Assembly: GCA_947477745.1 (NCBI GenBank)
Contig: CANJUF010000001.1
Coordinates: 186,001-250,000, forward strand
Origin: Sphingomonadaceae bacterium
GTDB taxonomy: Bacteria; Pseudomonadota; Alphaproteobacteria; Sphingomonadales; Sphingomonadaceae
Reading direction: 5' to 3'
Length of the DNA stretch: 64,000 bases
Part shown: positions 29,815 through 38,430 of the stretch, in pieces
How the letters are laid out: every line of letters starts with the position of its first letter
Position numbering within the stretch: position 1 is the first letter of the stretch
The notes under the pieces: model-generated
The model's input: the letters and a program-made list of their open reading frames with translations, nothing else
The model's database searches: none
What the model was told of the DNA's origin: nothing
Position numbers and translations under genes: made by a program

Positions 29815-30999
29815 ATGCCTAGCAACAACCGTTTCGATAATCAGCGCGGGCGCGGCGAGGATCGCGGCTACGACTATTCTGGCCAGCAAGGCGGCCAGCG
29901 ATCGGGCCAGATGGGCCAGTTCGAGGACACGGGTTCGCGCTCGCGGTCCGATTGGTCGACCGGCGAGGACTACCCTTCGCGCGGCCAGATGGGCGGCAGC
30001 AGCGACACCGGTTTCGGCCACCACGAGAGTTCGGGTTACCAGAGCCGCGACCAGGACGATCATAACTTTGGACGCGGGCAGTCGGGATACGGGCAGTCTG
30101 GTGGAAGCCAGTCAGGCCGGTATTCGCAGAGCGGAGACTACGGCGATGCGGGTTATCGCGGCAGCCGTTCCGACTATTCGGGAAGCTACGGCGGACAGGG
30201 CCGCGGCATGCAGCCGGGCGACCGTTATGGCTCTTCGTCCGGCGGGATGCAATCGGGCGGCCGCTATGGTTCCTCGTCGGGCGGCATGCAGTCTGGCGAC
30301 CGCTATGGCTCTTCGTCCGGCAGAGGCCAGTCGTACTCGTCTGGATATGCGGGCGATTATCGCTCGTCAGGCGGCCAGTGGTCGCAGAACGACTACGATG
30401 GCCGCAATGTCGGAAATCCCTATGGCGCGAGCTCGTCGCAGCGTAGCGGCGGCCAGGACTTCGGCTCGTGGCGTGAATACGGCGAAACGCGCGGCTTCTT
30501 CGACCGGGCAAGCGACACGATCGCCAGCTGGTTCGGTGACGAGGATGCCGCCCGCAGGCGCGAGCAGGACCACAGCGGGCGCGGTCCTTCGAACTATAAG
30601 CGGTCCGACGAGCGCATCCAGGAAGACGCCAACGAGCATCTGACCAAGGACTGGCGCGTCGATGCCAGCAACATCACCGTGACCGTGAAGGACGGCGAAC
30701 TGACGCTCGAAGGCCATGTACCGTCGCGCGATGCGAAGCGCCGCGCGGAAGATTGCGTGGAGGACGTCTCGGGCGTCAAGCACGTCCAGAACAACCTGCG
30801 CGTCCAGGCGACCGGACCTTACGGTTCGAGCGGTTCGGCTGGTTCGAGCGGGTCGACGAGTCACAACCTGACATCGACCAGCGCCTCGAGCGGCACCGGA
30901 AGCGCCACGACCGGGGTCGGCACCACCGCTCCGGGCGCGACTGGCAGCACCGGCAGCACCGGCAGCACCGGCAGCACCGGCGCCAGCAACAAGACCTGA
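29815..30999 (+). CDS. BON-domain protein with Gly/Ser/Gln-rich repeat region
   Basis: 394 residues, no signal peptide. Residues 1-215 are low-complexity (Gly, Ser, Gln, Arg, Tyr) and include three tandem 13-residue units GMQxGxRYGSSSG at 131-169. A short ordered element FFDRASDTIASWFGDEDAARRRE (about 228-250) links to one BON domain at about 262-333 (DERIQEDANEHLTKD, ITVTVKDGELTLEGHVPSR, GVKHVQNNLRV). The tail has four GST repeats. SWFGDEDA-BON proteins recur in sphingomonads and are often stress-linked (recollection). BON domains bind phospholipids. RBS GAGGAGAAG; strong terminator downstream. Confidence 0.85.
   Translation: MPSNNRFDNQRGRGEDRGYDYSGQQGGQRSGQMGQFEDTGSRSRSDWSTGEDYPSRGQMGGSSDTGFGHHESSGYQSRDQDDHNFGRGQSGYGQSGGSQSGRYSQSGDYGDAGYRGSRSDYSGSYGGQGRGMQPGDRYGSSSGGMQSGGRYGSSSGGMQSGDRYGSSSGRGQSYSSGYAGDYRSSGGQWSQNDYDGRNVGNPYGASSSQRSGGQDFGSWREYGETRGFFDRASDTIASWFGDEDAARRREQDHSGRGPSNYKRSDERIQEDANEHLTKDWRVDASNITVTVKDGELTLEGHVPSRDAKRRAEDCVEDVSGVKHVQNNLRVQATGPYGSSGSAGSSGSTSHNLTSTSASSGTGSATTGVGTTAPGATGSTGSTGSTGSTGASNKT
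30205..30321 (+). repeat. Three tandem 39-bp units inside the BON protein gene
   Basis: Three consecutive 39-base units encode GMQPGDRYGSSSG, GMQSGGRYGSSSG and GMQSGDRYGSSSG. The DNA copies differ at synonymous sites, which suggests the peptide is conserved rather than newly duplicated. Confidence 0.9.
30943..30978 (+). repeat. Four tandem 9-bp repeats encoding Gly-Ser-Thr
   Basis: GGCAGCACC is repeated four times without change near the 3' end of the BON protein gene. The exact identity points to recent slippage. Confidence 0.9.
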
Positions 31000-31022
31000 T
31001 TGCCAAGCACCAAGGTCTGCGG

Positions 31023-31051
31023 AAGGGCCCTCTTCGGAGGGCCCTTTTTTT
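31023..31051 (+). terminator. Rho-independent terminator after the BON protein
   Basis: AAGGGCCCTC and GAGGGCCCTT pair perfectly around a C(TTCG)G tetraloop, followed by seven Ts ending at 31051. It also separates this gene from the convergent phosphohexomutase gene. Confidence 0.95.
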
Positions 31052-31054
31052 GGC

Positions 31055-32470
31055 TTAATGCCCCGCTTGCGGGCCGCGCTCGAGCCCTGACAGCGAAAGC
31101 TGCTCGTCGATCTGCGCCAGCAGCCGATCGAGCCCAGCCTGCGTGTCGCTTTCGGCGCGCGCGACCAGAACGTCCTGCGTGTTCGAGGCGCGCAGCAGCC
31201 ACCAGCCGTCGCTGGTCGTGACCCGGACGCCGTCGGTGTCGTTGACCTGTGCGTCAGTGCCCGAAAGCCGCGCCTCGACCTCGCTGATCGCGGCGAACTT
31301 GCGGCTCTCATCGACCTGGAAGCGCAGTTCGGGGGTGTTGAGCATAGCGGGCATGTCGCCGCGCAGCTGCGTCACCGACTTGCCCAGCCGCACCGAAGCC
31401 GCGATCAGGCGCACGGCTGCATAGAGCGCGTCGTCATAACCGTAGTATTCGTCGGCGAAGAACACGTGGCCGCTCATTTCGCCAGCCAGCGGCGCGCCTG
31501 TTTCCTTCATTTTGGATTTAATCAGGCTGTGGCCGGTCTTCCACATCAGCGGCTTGCCGCCGAGCGCAGCAACATGATCGAACAGTGCGCGGCTGGCCTT
31601 CACATCGGCGATAATCGTCGAACTAGGCAGTTTCCCCAGGAGGTCCTCGGCGTAGATCATTAACAGCTGATCCCCCCAAATGACCCGGCCTTCGCCGTCG
31701 ATGGCGCCGATCCGGTCGCCGTCGCCGTCGAAAGCCACTCCGAAGTCGAGGTTCTTGTCCGCGACGAGCTTTTTGAGGTCTGCGAGATTCGCCTCGTCAG
31801 TCGGATCGGGATGGTGATTGGGAAAATGTCCGTCAACTTCAGTGTAAAGGCAGAAATTCTCACCCGGCAGGCGCGCGACGAGACGCTCGAGTGCTGGACC
31901 GGCAGCGCCGTTGCCCGCGTCCCAGCCGATCCGCAAGGCCGAGAGCGCGGCGGGCTCGATGCCCGAAAGAGCCTCGAGCATCCGATCGATATAGGCTTGC
32001 ATGACATCGCGGTCCTCGACCGATCCGTTGCCCTCAAGCCAGTCCCCGGCCTCGGCCAGTTCGCCAAGCCTGGCGATGTCGACCCCGAAAAACGGCCGGC
32101 CTTGAAATACCATCTTGAAGCCGTTGTAATCGGGGGGATTGTGGCTGCCAGTTATCTGAATGCCGCCCTGCACATCTTCGGCTGAGGCTTCGGCATAGTA
32201 AAGCATCGGGGTTGGCCCCATGCCGACGCGCACGACATCGACTCCGCTGGCGGTCAGGCCTTCGACCAGCGCGGCCTCCAGCATCGGCGAACTTGTCCGC
32301 CCGTCGCAGCCCACCGCAACCTTGATCTCGTTATTGCCTCGCTCGGCACGTCGAAGCAGCGTGGCGAAACCCCTGCCGATCGCGCGCGCATCGTCCGCGC
32401 CCAGCGTCTTCCCGATCACGCCGCGAATGTCATATTCCCGCAGGATCGTGGGGTCGAAGCTGTGAGACAT
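31055..32470 (-). CDS. Phosphomannomutase/phosphoglucomutase
   Basis: 471 residues of the alpha-D-phosphohexomutase family. It starts FDPTILREYDIRGVIG; the phosphoserine loop is GIQITGSHNPPDYNG with Ser109; the metal loop is DFGVAFDGDGDRIGAID; the sugar-binding loop is GEMSGHVFF. It interconverts 6- and 1-phosphates of mannose or glucose for surface polysaccharide or nucleotide sugars, like AlgC. Its ATG overlaps the stop of the J-domain gene (TGATG), placing it third in the mipZ operon. Confidence 0.95.
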   Translation of the reverse strand: MSHSFDPTILREYDIRGVIGKTLGADDARAIGRGFATLLRRAERGNNEIKVAVGCDGRTSSPMLEAALVEGLTASGVDVVRVGMGPTPMLYYAEASAEDVQGGIQITGSHNPPDYNGFKMVFQGRPFFGVDIARLGELAEAGDWLEGNGSVEDRDVMQAYIDRMLEALSGIEPAALSALRIGWDAGNGAAGPALERLVARLPGENFCLYTEVDGHFPNHHPDPTDEANLADLKKLVADKNLDFGVAFDGDGDRIGAIDGEGRVIWGDQLLMIYAEDLLGKLPSSTIIADVKASRALFDHVAALGGKPLMWKTGHSLIKSKMKETGAPLAGEMSGHVFFADEYYGYDDALYAAVRLIAASVRLGKSVTQLRGDMPAMLNTPELRFQVDESRKFAAISEVEARLSGTDAQVNDTDGVRVTTSDGWWLLRASNTQDVLVARAESDTQAGLDRLLAQIDEQLSLSGLERGPQAGH

Positions 32471-32763
32471 CAGGGGGCACTCCGGCTGTCGAGATCGACG
32501 AGGAGAATGTCGCGCGCCTCGTTGGCTTCGTGGACGCGCTCGTTCGTGCCCCCGCGATCGGGATGAACTGTTGTTACAAGACGGCGATGCGCGTCGAGAA
32601 TGACCTGCCGCGAAGCGCCTTCAGGGACACCTAACACTTTGCGCGCCTGATTGATCCGCGGCCGGTCTGCGCTGCGCAGCGCAAGCCATTGCCACGGCCA
32701 GCGGCCGGTGACCATCCGGCAGGCCAGGCTGGCGAGCACGGCAAGCCACAGCAGCTTGATCAT
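32470..32763 (-). CDS. Membrane-anchored J-domain protein
   Basis: 97 residues: an N-terminal hydrophobic anchor (IKLLWLAVLASLACRMVTG), a Trp-rich linker, and a compact C-terminal J-domain with the HPD motif at residues 67-69 (VTTVHPDRGGTNERVHEANEARDILL). The J-domain would stimulate a DnaK ATPase at the membrane, similar to TIM14/DjlA-like topology. It overlaps mipZ by four bases (ATGA) and pmm by one, so all three are translationally coupled. Confidence 0.85.
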   Translation of the reverse strand: MIKLLWLAVLASLACRMVTGRWPWQWLALRSADRPRINQARKVLGVPEGASRQVILDAHRRLVTTVHPDRGGTNERVHEANEARDILLVDLDSRSAP

Positions 32764-33572
32764 TGCCGGGCGAGCGCCACCTCACGCGGGGCGGTAGCGG
32801 CGGCGGCGGGCAGCCGCAGCGATGCGAGCAGGCCGCGCAGTTCTTGGCGCGCAACCAGATGGCTGGTGCCGAGCTCGCCCAGCTGGCCCTTGTCGAGCAG
32901 GGTGAGGCCCGAGGGAAACAGCTCGCGGTAGATCACGCGCTCGGAAAGTCCCTCGGCGACGCGAAAGCCGACCCGCTGCGACAATTCCTTCAAGGCGCCC
33001 TCGATGCGGCGCATGTTGCGCGCCTCGACATATTGGCGGCGGTTGCGCACCACCACCCAGTCCAGCTCGCGGCGCTGCTGTTCTATGGTCGCGAGAGCGC
33101 GCTTCTTGCGCGCCTCCCAGATCGTCTCGGCATAAAACGAGAGCTTGCGCACCTTGAAGGTCTCGCCCTCGACCTGGCCGATCAGGTCGAAATCGATGAA
33201 GCTGTCGTTCATCGGGGTGACCAGCGTATCGGCAAGGGTGGCGGCGCGGAGCGCATAAGGATCGTCGCGCCCGGGCGTGTCGATCACGAGGAAATCCTGA
33301 CCTTCGGAGATTTCCGAGCACAGCGCATCGAATTCAGCGACATCCGGCCCTTCGAACACGGCGAAGCGCGTGCCGGGTAAGGCAATGCCGCGCCTGCGTT
33401 CGGTCTCGGCGCGGTTCTCGAGGTAGCGGTAAAGCGTGCGCTGGCGCTGATCGAGGTCGATCGCGGCGACTTTCGCACCTTGATAGGCAAGCGCAATAGC
33501 GACGTGGATGGCTGTGGTCGACTTGCCGGTGCCGCCCTTTTCGTTTGCAAAGACAATACGGTGCGCGGTCAC
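32760..33572 (-). CDS. mipZ: Division plane positioning ATPase MipZ
   Basis: 270 residues, ParA/MinD-type P-loop ATPase. The deviant Walker A is ANEKGGTGKSTTA (residues 9-21), followed by AAIDLDQRQRTLYRYLENR, the MipZ-type switch region VIDTPGRDDPYALRAATLAD, and the MipZ segment NDSFIDFDLIGQV. In Caulobacter MipZ binds ParB at the poles and inhibits FtsZ, placing the ring at mid-cell. It heads a minus-strand operon with the J-domain protein and phosphohexomutase. Confidence 0.95.
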   Translation of the reverse strand: MTAHRIVFANEKGGTGKSTTAIHVAIALAYQGAKVAAIDLDQRQRTLYRYLENRAETERRRGIALPGTRFAVFEGPDVAEFDALCSEISEGQDFLVIDTPGRDDPYALRAATLADTLVTPMNDSFIDFDLIGQVEGETFKVRKLSFYAETIWEARKKRALATIEQQRRELDWVVVRNRRQYVEARNMRRIEGALKELSQRVGFRVAEGLSERVIYRELFPSGLTLLDKGQLGELGTSHLVARQELRGLLASLRLPAAAATAPREVALARQ

Positions 33573-33678
33573 GGGCTCGCTCAGTTATGGGTCAAATGGG
33601 TTGCCGCCCGGACTTCCCGCAAGCTAGGCAGGTGCAGGCCGGTCGCCTGTGCCCGGCTGTATCGAAGGCGGAGATACC

Positions 33679-34533
33679 ATGCAAACGATAGCGCGGCTCG
33701 ATCCACTACGCTCTGCGCTCGAAGTGCTGCGAGCGGATGGAAAGGTGGCGCTGGTGCCAACCATGGGCGCGCTTCACCAGGGCCATCTGACTCTGGTGCG
33801 CGAGGCAAAAAGGGCCGCCGCGCATGTCGTCGTCTCGATCTTCGTCAATCCGCGCCAGTTCGGTGCGGGCGAGGACCTCGATGCCTATCCGCGCCAGCTC
33901 GAGGCCGATTGCGCGCTGCTTGCCGCCGAGGATGTCTCGCTGGTCTGGGCGCCCGAGCATTCGGCGATGTACCCGCAAGGCTATGCCACCAACATCTCGG
34001 TCTCGGGCGTGAGCGAGGGACTGTGCGGCGGCGACCGGCCGGGCCATTTCGACGGCGTGGCGACCGTGGTGTGCAAGCTGTTCAACCAGGTCATGCCCGA
34101 CATGGCCTTTTTCGGCGAGAAGGACTGGCAGCAGCTTGCGGTGATCCGGCGCATGGCGCGCGACCTCGATCTCACCCGGCCGTCTGCCGACCAGATTATC
34201 GGCGTGCCCACGGTGCGCGAGGCGGACGGTCTCGCGATGAGTTCGCGCAACGCCTACCTCTCGGCGCAGGATCGCGCCCGCGCCGCCGCCCTGCCGCGTG
34301 CGATGCGCGAGGCGATTGCGGAAATCGAGCGAGGCGAAGCGGTCGCGCCTGCGCTGGACCGCCTCAAGTCCGCGCTGATCGAGGGCGGCTTCGCCAGCGT
34401 CGATTATGCCGAACTGCGCCACGCCGAATCGCTTGTCTGCCTCGATTCGCTCGGCCAGGATCCGGCCCGGCTGCTGGTCGCGGCACGGATCGGGTCTGCG
34501 CGGCTGATCGACAACATGGGTGTTCACTTGTGA
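33679..34533 (+). CDS. panC: Pantoate-beta-alanine ligase
   Basis: 284 residues. Motifs: VPTMGALHQGHLTLV (HIGH-type nucleotide site), VSIFVNPRQFGAGEDLDAYPR, the pantoate site FFGEKDWQQLAVIRRM, and VREADGLAMSSRNAYLS with the KMSKS-like loop. It joins pantoate and beta-alanine to make pantothenate for CoA. The ATG at 33679 follows GGCGGAG; ten extra upstream codons in the open frame are rejected for lack of conservation. No panB is adjacent. Confidence 0.97.
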   Translation: MQTIARLDPLRSALEVLRADGKVALVPTMGALHQGHLTLVREAKRAAAHVVVSIFVNPRQFGAGEDLDAYPRQLEADCALLAAEDVSLVWAPEHSAMYPQGYATNISVSGVSEGLCGGDRPGHFDGVATVVCKLFNQVMPDMAFFGEKDWQQLAVIRRMARDLDLTRPSADQIIGVPTVREADGLAMSSRNAYLSAQDRARAAALPRAMREAIAEIERGEAVAPALDRLKSALIEGGFASVDYAELRHAESLVCLDSLGQDPARLLVAARIGSARLIDNMGVHL

Positions 34534-34632
34534 GTCAGATGCGTTCTGTTCTTTGCGCAACCATGGAAAGAAGCTATTGGCTGCACTGACTGGGGCGCCA
34601 TTGCTTCAATGGGCAAAACAGGAGGATTTCGC

Positions 34633-35385
34633 ATGAAAAAGATCATGTTGGCGCTGGCCGTGGCCGCGACCGCCTTGAGCGCGTCGCCTGCCATCGCAAA
34701 GTAGGACAAGTCATCCGCGCGCAAGCAGCAGGAAAAGCGCACGATGGAAATCCCGACCTGCGGGCGCAACCTTGGCGCGATCGCGCTGGTCGAGCCGGAA
34801 TACCAGTGGTGGCGCGACTATAACCTGCAAAGCCCCGAAGCGGTGCTGCGCGTGTTCATCCAGAAGTCGCGCTGCTTCACCCTGGTCAATCGCGGGCGCT
34901 CGATGGACAAGCGCTACGAGGAACGCGGGCTCGCCGATTCGGGCGAATTGCAGCGCGGCTCCAACCTCGGCAAACGTCAGGTCCGCGCGGCCGACTACTT
35001 CCTTGAACCCAATATCGTCACCGCCAACAAGAATTCAGGCGGCGGCGGCGGCTTTGGCGGCATCGGCGGCTTTGGCGGCGCGGTGCTTGGCGGCCTCAAG
35101 GTCAAGAAGAGCGAGGCCAGCGTCACGCTTTCAGTGGTCAACGTCCGCACGACCGAGGAAGTCGCGCTGTCGGAAGGCTACGCCCGCAAGTCCGATGTCT
35201 CCTTCGGCGGCGGCGGTGGCGGCTGGTTCGGCGGGGCATTCGCGGGCATTGCCGGGGGCGGTTACCAGGATACCGAGAACGGCCAGGTGATCGTGCTTGC
35301 CTATCTCGACAGCTACATCAAGCTTGTCGACGAGATGGGCGGGCTTCCGACCAATGCAGCAGCCGCAGCGCCGCGCGCGGAATAA
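34633..35385 (+). pseudogene. CsgG/HfaB-like secreted protein, interrupted by an in-frame amber codon
   Basis: From ATG 34633 (AGGAGG six bases upstream) the frame codes a perfect signal peptide, MKKIMLALAVAATALSASPA then IAK, and meets TAG at 34702-34704 (codon 24). The same frame continues without interruption to 35385: DKSSARKQQEKRTMEIPTCGR and so on, a CsgG-like domain (VLRVFIQKSRCFTLVNRG, ADYFLEPNIV, VTLSVVNVRTTEEVALSEGYA) with two Gly-rich loops. Without the stop it would be a 250-residue exported protein. An internal ATG at 34744 could restart a 213-residue protein lacking the signal. One base change (AAG, CAG or GAG to TAG) explains the break. Confidence 0.75.
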
Positions 35386-35448
35386 ACCTCTGCGGGATCG
35401 GTCGACGTTCCGGTTGTGGCTGTGCCGAGTGACTGCTAACGCACTGCC

Positions 35449-36150
35449 GTGAGCAGCTGCGACATATGCGTGGTCCGCAACCGGGCGATTTGCTCGGCGC
35501 TGGACGGAACAGAGCTTGAGGCGCTTAACGCCATCGGGCGCGAGCGCAAGCTTTCGCCCGGGGAATCGCTGTTCTGGGAGGGCGAGGATTCGGTCATCGT
35601 CGCCAATGTGCTCGACGGGGTCCTCAAGCTCGCATCGAATACCGAGGACGGCCGCGAACAGATCGTCGGCATCGTCTATCCCTCGGATTTCATCGGCAGG
35701 CCGTTCGACGGGACCAGCAGTCACGGGATCAGCGCGCTGACCGATGCGCGCGTATGCGTGTTCAACCGGAGCGACTTCGACCGGTTTGCTGCCGAACATC
35801 CCCAACTGGAGCACAAGCTGCTCGAACGCACCCTGGGCGAACTTGATCGCACCCGGCGCTGGATGCTGCTGTTGGGGCGCAAGTCGGCTTCGGAAAAGGT
35901 CTCCTCGTTCCTGCTCGAAGTCTTCGAGCGGATGGGCGTGACCAAGGGTTGCGAGCTTCGCTTCGACGATGCACCGATAACGCTGGAACTGCCGTTCTCT
36001 CGGCAGCAGATCGCCGACATCCTTGGCCTGACGATCGAGACGGTCAGCCGACAATTCACAAGGCTGAAGGCGGCGGGGATCATCGATCTGCCATCAAGGC
36101 GCGGTCTGCGGGTGCTTGACCGGGCCGCGCTCGAGGCTGAAGCGGGCTAA
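35449..36150 (+). CDS. Crp/Fnr family regulator, FnrL-like oxygen sensor
   Basis: 233 residues from a GTG start. Four Cys fit an Fnr-type 4Fe-4S cluster: Cys4, Cys7, Cys15 (C-x2-C-x7-C, as in alphaproteobacterial FnrL) and Cys103 in DARVCVFNRSDF. A cyclic-nucleotide-type beta barrel precedes the dimerisation helix (LLERTLGELDRTRRWMLLLG) and a winged helix with the Fnr recognition motif TIETVSRQFTRLK (E-x-x-S-R). It would switch gene expression on loss of oxygen. No FNR box is obvious in its own upstream region. Confidence 0.9.
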   Translation: MSSCDICVVRNRAICSALDGTELEALNAIGRERKLSPGESLFWEGEDSVIVANVLDGVLKLASNTEDGREQIVGIVYPSDFIGRPFDGTSSHGISALTDARVCVFNRSDFDRFAAEHPQLEHKLLERTLGELDRTRRWMLLLGRKSASEKVSSFLLEVFERMGVTKGCELRFDDAPITLELPFSRQQIADILGLTIETVSRQFTRLKAAGIIDLPSRRGLRVLDRAALEAEAG

Positions 36151-36219
36151 GCTGCCCGCATCCTGATAGCCAGAAATTGCGGATTTTGTTCGGACCGGCT
36201 CAACCCGGCGCCGAAGCTA

Positions 36220-36996
36220 TCAGTTGCCGCCGCGGCCCAGCGTAGGATCGGCGTCTGCGTGGGCGATCTGGCCGCCATTCATGTAAGGCACCGGATTGAC
36301 CGCAGCGCCGTCAACGCGGACTTCATAGTGAAGGTGCGGGCCGGTCGACCGTCCGGTCGTGCCAACAAAGCCGATGACATCGCCCTTGTGGACGCGCTGG
36401 CCCTCGGCAACGTTAAGGCGCGACATATGAGCATAGCGGGTCTGGATCTGGCCGCCATGCTCGATTGCGACGTAAAGGCCGTAAGTGCTGAACCACGAAG
36501 CACGGCTGATCACGCCATCGCCCGTAGCATAGATCGGAGTGCCGGTCGGCGCTGCAAGATCGATGCCCTTGTGGGCAGCGCGGCGTCCGGTGACAGGATG
36601 CATGCGCATGCCGAAATCGCTGGTCATGGTGAGGCCCGCGAGCGGGGTGCGCGAGGGGATCGAAACTTGTTGGCCCGGCATCCGGAAACCGGCGAGAGCG
36701 CCGGAGACAGGCTGTACCATGCCGGCCTGGCTTTGCGCTTCGGCAACAGCGGCGAGCGCGGGGACCGAACTTGCTTCCAGCGAGCGCCAGTTGCTGAACA
36801 GGGCGCTGAAGCGTTCATCCTGTCCGCCCGAAACCGATTGGTTGGCTGCGCTTGCTTCGCGCAGCGGCGCAGCGATATCGGCATTGGAGCTGCTGTTTGC
36901 ATAGGCTGCCGGGGTCAAAGCCAGACAGGCTAGAGCGGCTACGCTTTTGGTAATTAAACGGAAGGCAACTACCAGGCTCGTGCGGTTAAATCGCAA
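36220..36996 (-). CDS. M23 family metallopeptidase (LytM-like)
   Basis: About 258 residues. The signal peptide ends TPAAYA; a linker follows; the C-terminal peptidase domain has the zinc ligands in HPVTGRRAAHKGIDLAAPTG (H-x3-D type) and GPHLHYEVR (HLH). Both sets are intact, so it is predicted to cut peptidoglycan cross-links rather than serve only as an activator. I chose the TTG at 36996 because GAGAG lies nine bases upstream and it gives a normal signal peptide; a GTG at 37035 in the same frame is the alternative. Confidence 0.88.
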   Translation of the reverse strand: MRFNRTSLVVAFRLITKSVAALACLALTPAAYANSSSNADIAAPLREASAANQSVSGGQDERFSALFSNWRSLEASSVPALAAVAEAQSQAGMVQPVSGALAGFRMPGQQVSIPSRTPLAGLTMTSDFGMRMHPVTGRRAAHKGIDLAAPTGTPIYATGDGVISRASWFSTYGLYVAIEHGGQIQTRYAHMSRLNVAEGQRVHKGDVIGFVGTTGRSTGPHLHYEVRVDGAAVNPVPYMNGGQIAHADADPTLGRGGN

Positions 36997-37159
36997 AGTC
37001 TCGTACTCTCTTTTTCCGGCGGGCGCTGTGCGCACCTATCCAGATTTGCCACTGCGAGATGCAAACTTGCTGCAACGCGCGGCGGCGTGGAAACCCAAAT
37101 TTCGAGGTAGCCGGACCCCCCGCCTACTCGTTTGAGCGTGTCTTCCAGCCCGAGCGTTA

Positions 37160-37960
37160 CTATTCAACCTCTGGTTGGAATTCCCGCGACAAACCGGCTG
37201 CGCGGCGCGCTGAGTCGTTGAACGGTGGATGAACAGAACCTGCAAAGTGCGCGTTTCTTAACATTTTCCAAAGCTGTGGCGGGCTTGCATCACGTGCTTT
37301 GCACAGGTTGAAAAAGTGCTTTGCGCCTGCCGCAACATGGCGGATTTCGTCGTCAAGGATTCGTTCCAGGATGCGTACGCCCCGCTCGTCGCCCGCTTGC
37401 CGCACCCGCTCGATCGTCCCCGGCATGACGTCTAGCCCGCGTGCTTCAAGTAGCATCGGCACTACGGCGAGCCGGGCCGCGACATCTTGGCGGGTATCGT
37501 GTGCCGCGCTCCACAGCCCGCCGTGCGCGGGCAGGTCGCCGTAATGGCTGCCAAGCGTCCGCAGGTGCCGGTCGAGCAGCGCGAAATGCATCGCCTCGTC
37601 CGCTGCGACCGAGAGGAAGTCACCGACGAACTCCTCGCCCATCTCCGCGCCGAACCGCCCCGCCATGTCGAGCGCGAGGTCAATGGCGACGAATTCGATG
37701 TGCGCGAGGGCATGAAACAGCGCGGTCCGGCCCTTGAGCGACTGGCCGCGCCCGCGCCTTGGCATGTGACGCGGCGCCAGCAGCTCGGGGCGTTCGGGTC
37801 GTCCGGGCTGCTCGGGCATCGCTTCGGGAAAGGCAAAGGAGAGCCGCCCCAGCCGCCAATCGCGCGCCGCCGCGCGCGCTGCCCGGACCTTGGCATAAGC
37901 ATCGCGGGTCTCAAGCGCAGCGCGGATCGCCGCGCCGACTGTGCCGTGACCGCGGTTCAA
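37160..37960 (-). CDS. DUF455 family ferritin-like protein
   Basis: About 266 residues. Ferritin-like helices with repeated Glu/His pairs are visible: HALAHIEFVAIDLALDMAG, VAADEAMHFALLDRHLR and ILDDEIRHVAAGAKHFF, typical of DUF455 proteins of unknown role (a relative in the MiaE-like group). The best start is a TTG whose last two bases lie in the bcp stop (TTGA), so translation is coupled. The open frame reads back to 38455 within bcp, but that part is out of frame with bcp and not protein-like. Confidence 0.8.
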   Translation of the reverse strand: MNRGHGTVGAAIRAALETRDAYAKVRAARAAARDWRLGRLSFAFPEAMPEQPGRPERPELLAPRHMPRRGRGQSLKGRTALFHALAHIEFVAIDLALDMAGRFGAEMGEEFVGDFLSVAADEAMHFALLDRHLRTLGSHYGDLPAHGGLWSAAHDTRQDVAARLAVVPMLLEARGLDVMPGTIERVRQAGDERGVRILERILDDEIRHVAAGAKHFFNLCKARDASPPQLWKMLRNAHFAGSVHPPFNDSARRAAGLSREFQPEVE

Positions 37961-38430
37961 AGCCCCTTCGCAGCTTCGAGCACTTCGGCAGCGTGGCCCT
38001 TGACCTTCACCTTGTTCCACACCCGCGCGATCCTGCCGTCCTTGCCGACAAGGTAGGTTGTGCGCACCATGCCCATGTAAGTGCGGCCATAATTCTGCTT
38101 TTCGGTCCAGATCCCGAGCGCATCGGACAGACCGCCGCTTTCGGCATCGCTGGCGAGCGGTGCGGCCAGATCGTATTTGGCGATGAAGCCCTGGTGCTTT
38201 TTGGGCGGATCCTTGCTCACCCCGAGCAGCGCCACGCCCGCCTTGTCGAAGTGGCCCTTGAGCGCGGAGAAATCCTGGTTCTCGGTGGTGCAGCCGGGCG
38301 TGTTGTCCTTGGGATAGAAGAACACGACCAGCGGCTTTCCGGCGAAATCGGATGGCTTGACGCTGCCGCCCTCGGGCGTCTCCATGGCAATGTCGGGAAA
38401 CAGGTCGCCCACGCCGGGAATTTCGCTCAT
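37957..38430 (-). CDS. bcp: Thiol peroxidase / peroxiredoxin, Bcp family
   Basis: 157 residues. Peroxiredoxin motif VVFFYPKDNTPGCTTENQDFS: the peroxidatic Cys sits in PGCTTE. There is no second Cys in the usual resolving position five residues later, so this is a one-Cys or atypical Bcp. It reduces hydroperoxides in the cytoplasm. The ATG at 38430 overlaps the glnE TGA (ATGA). Middle gene of the glnE-bcp-DUF455 operon. Confidence 0.93.
   Translation of the reverse strand: MSEIPGVGDLFPDIAMETPEGGSVKPSDFAGKPLVVFFYPKDNTPGCTTENQDFSALKGHFDKAGVALLGVSKDPPKKHQGFIAKYDLAAPLASDAESGGLSDALGIWTEKQNYGRTYMGMVRTTYLVGKDGRIARVWNKVKVKGHAAEVLEAAKGL

Noticed and set aside
34702..34704. TAG read as pyrrolysine
   Set aside because: No sign of a pyl system, and alphaproteobacteria are not known to use it; nonsense mutation or error is simpler.
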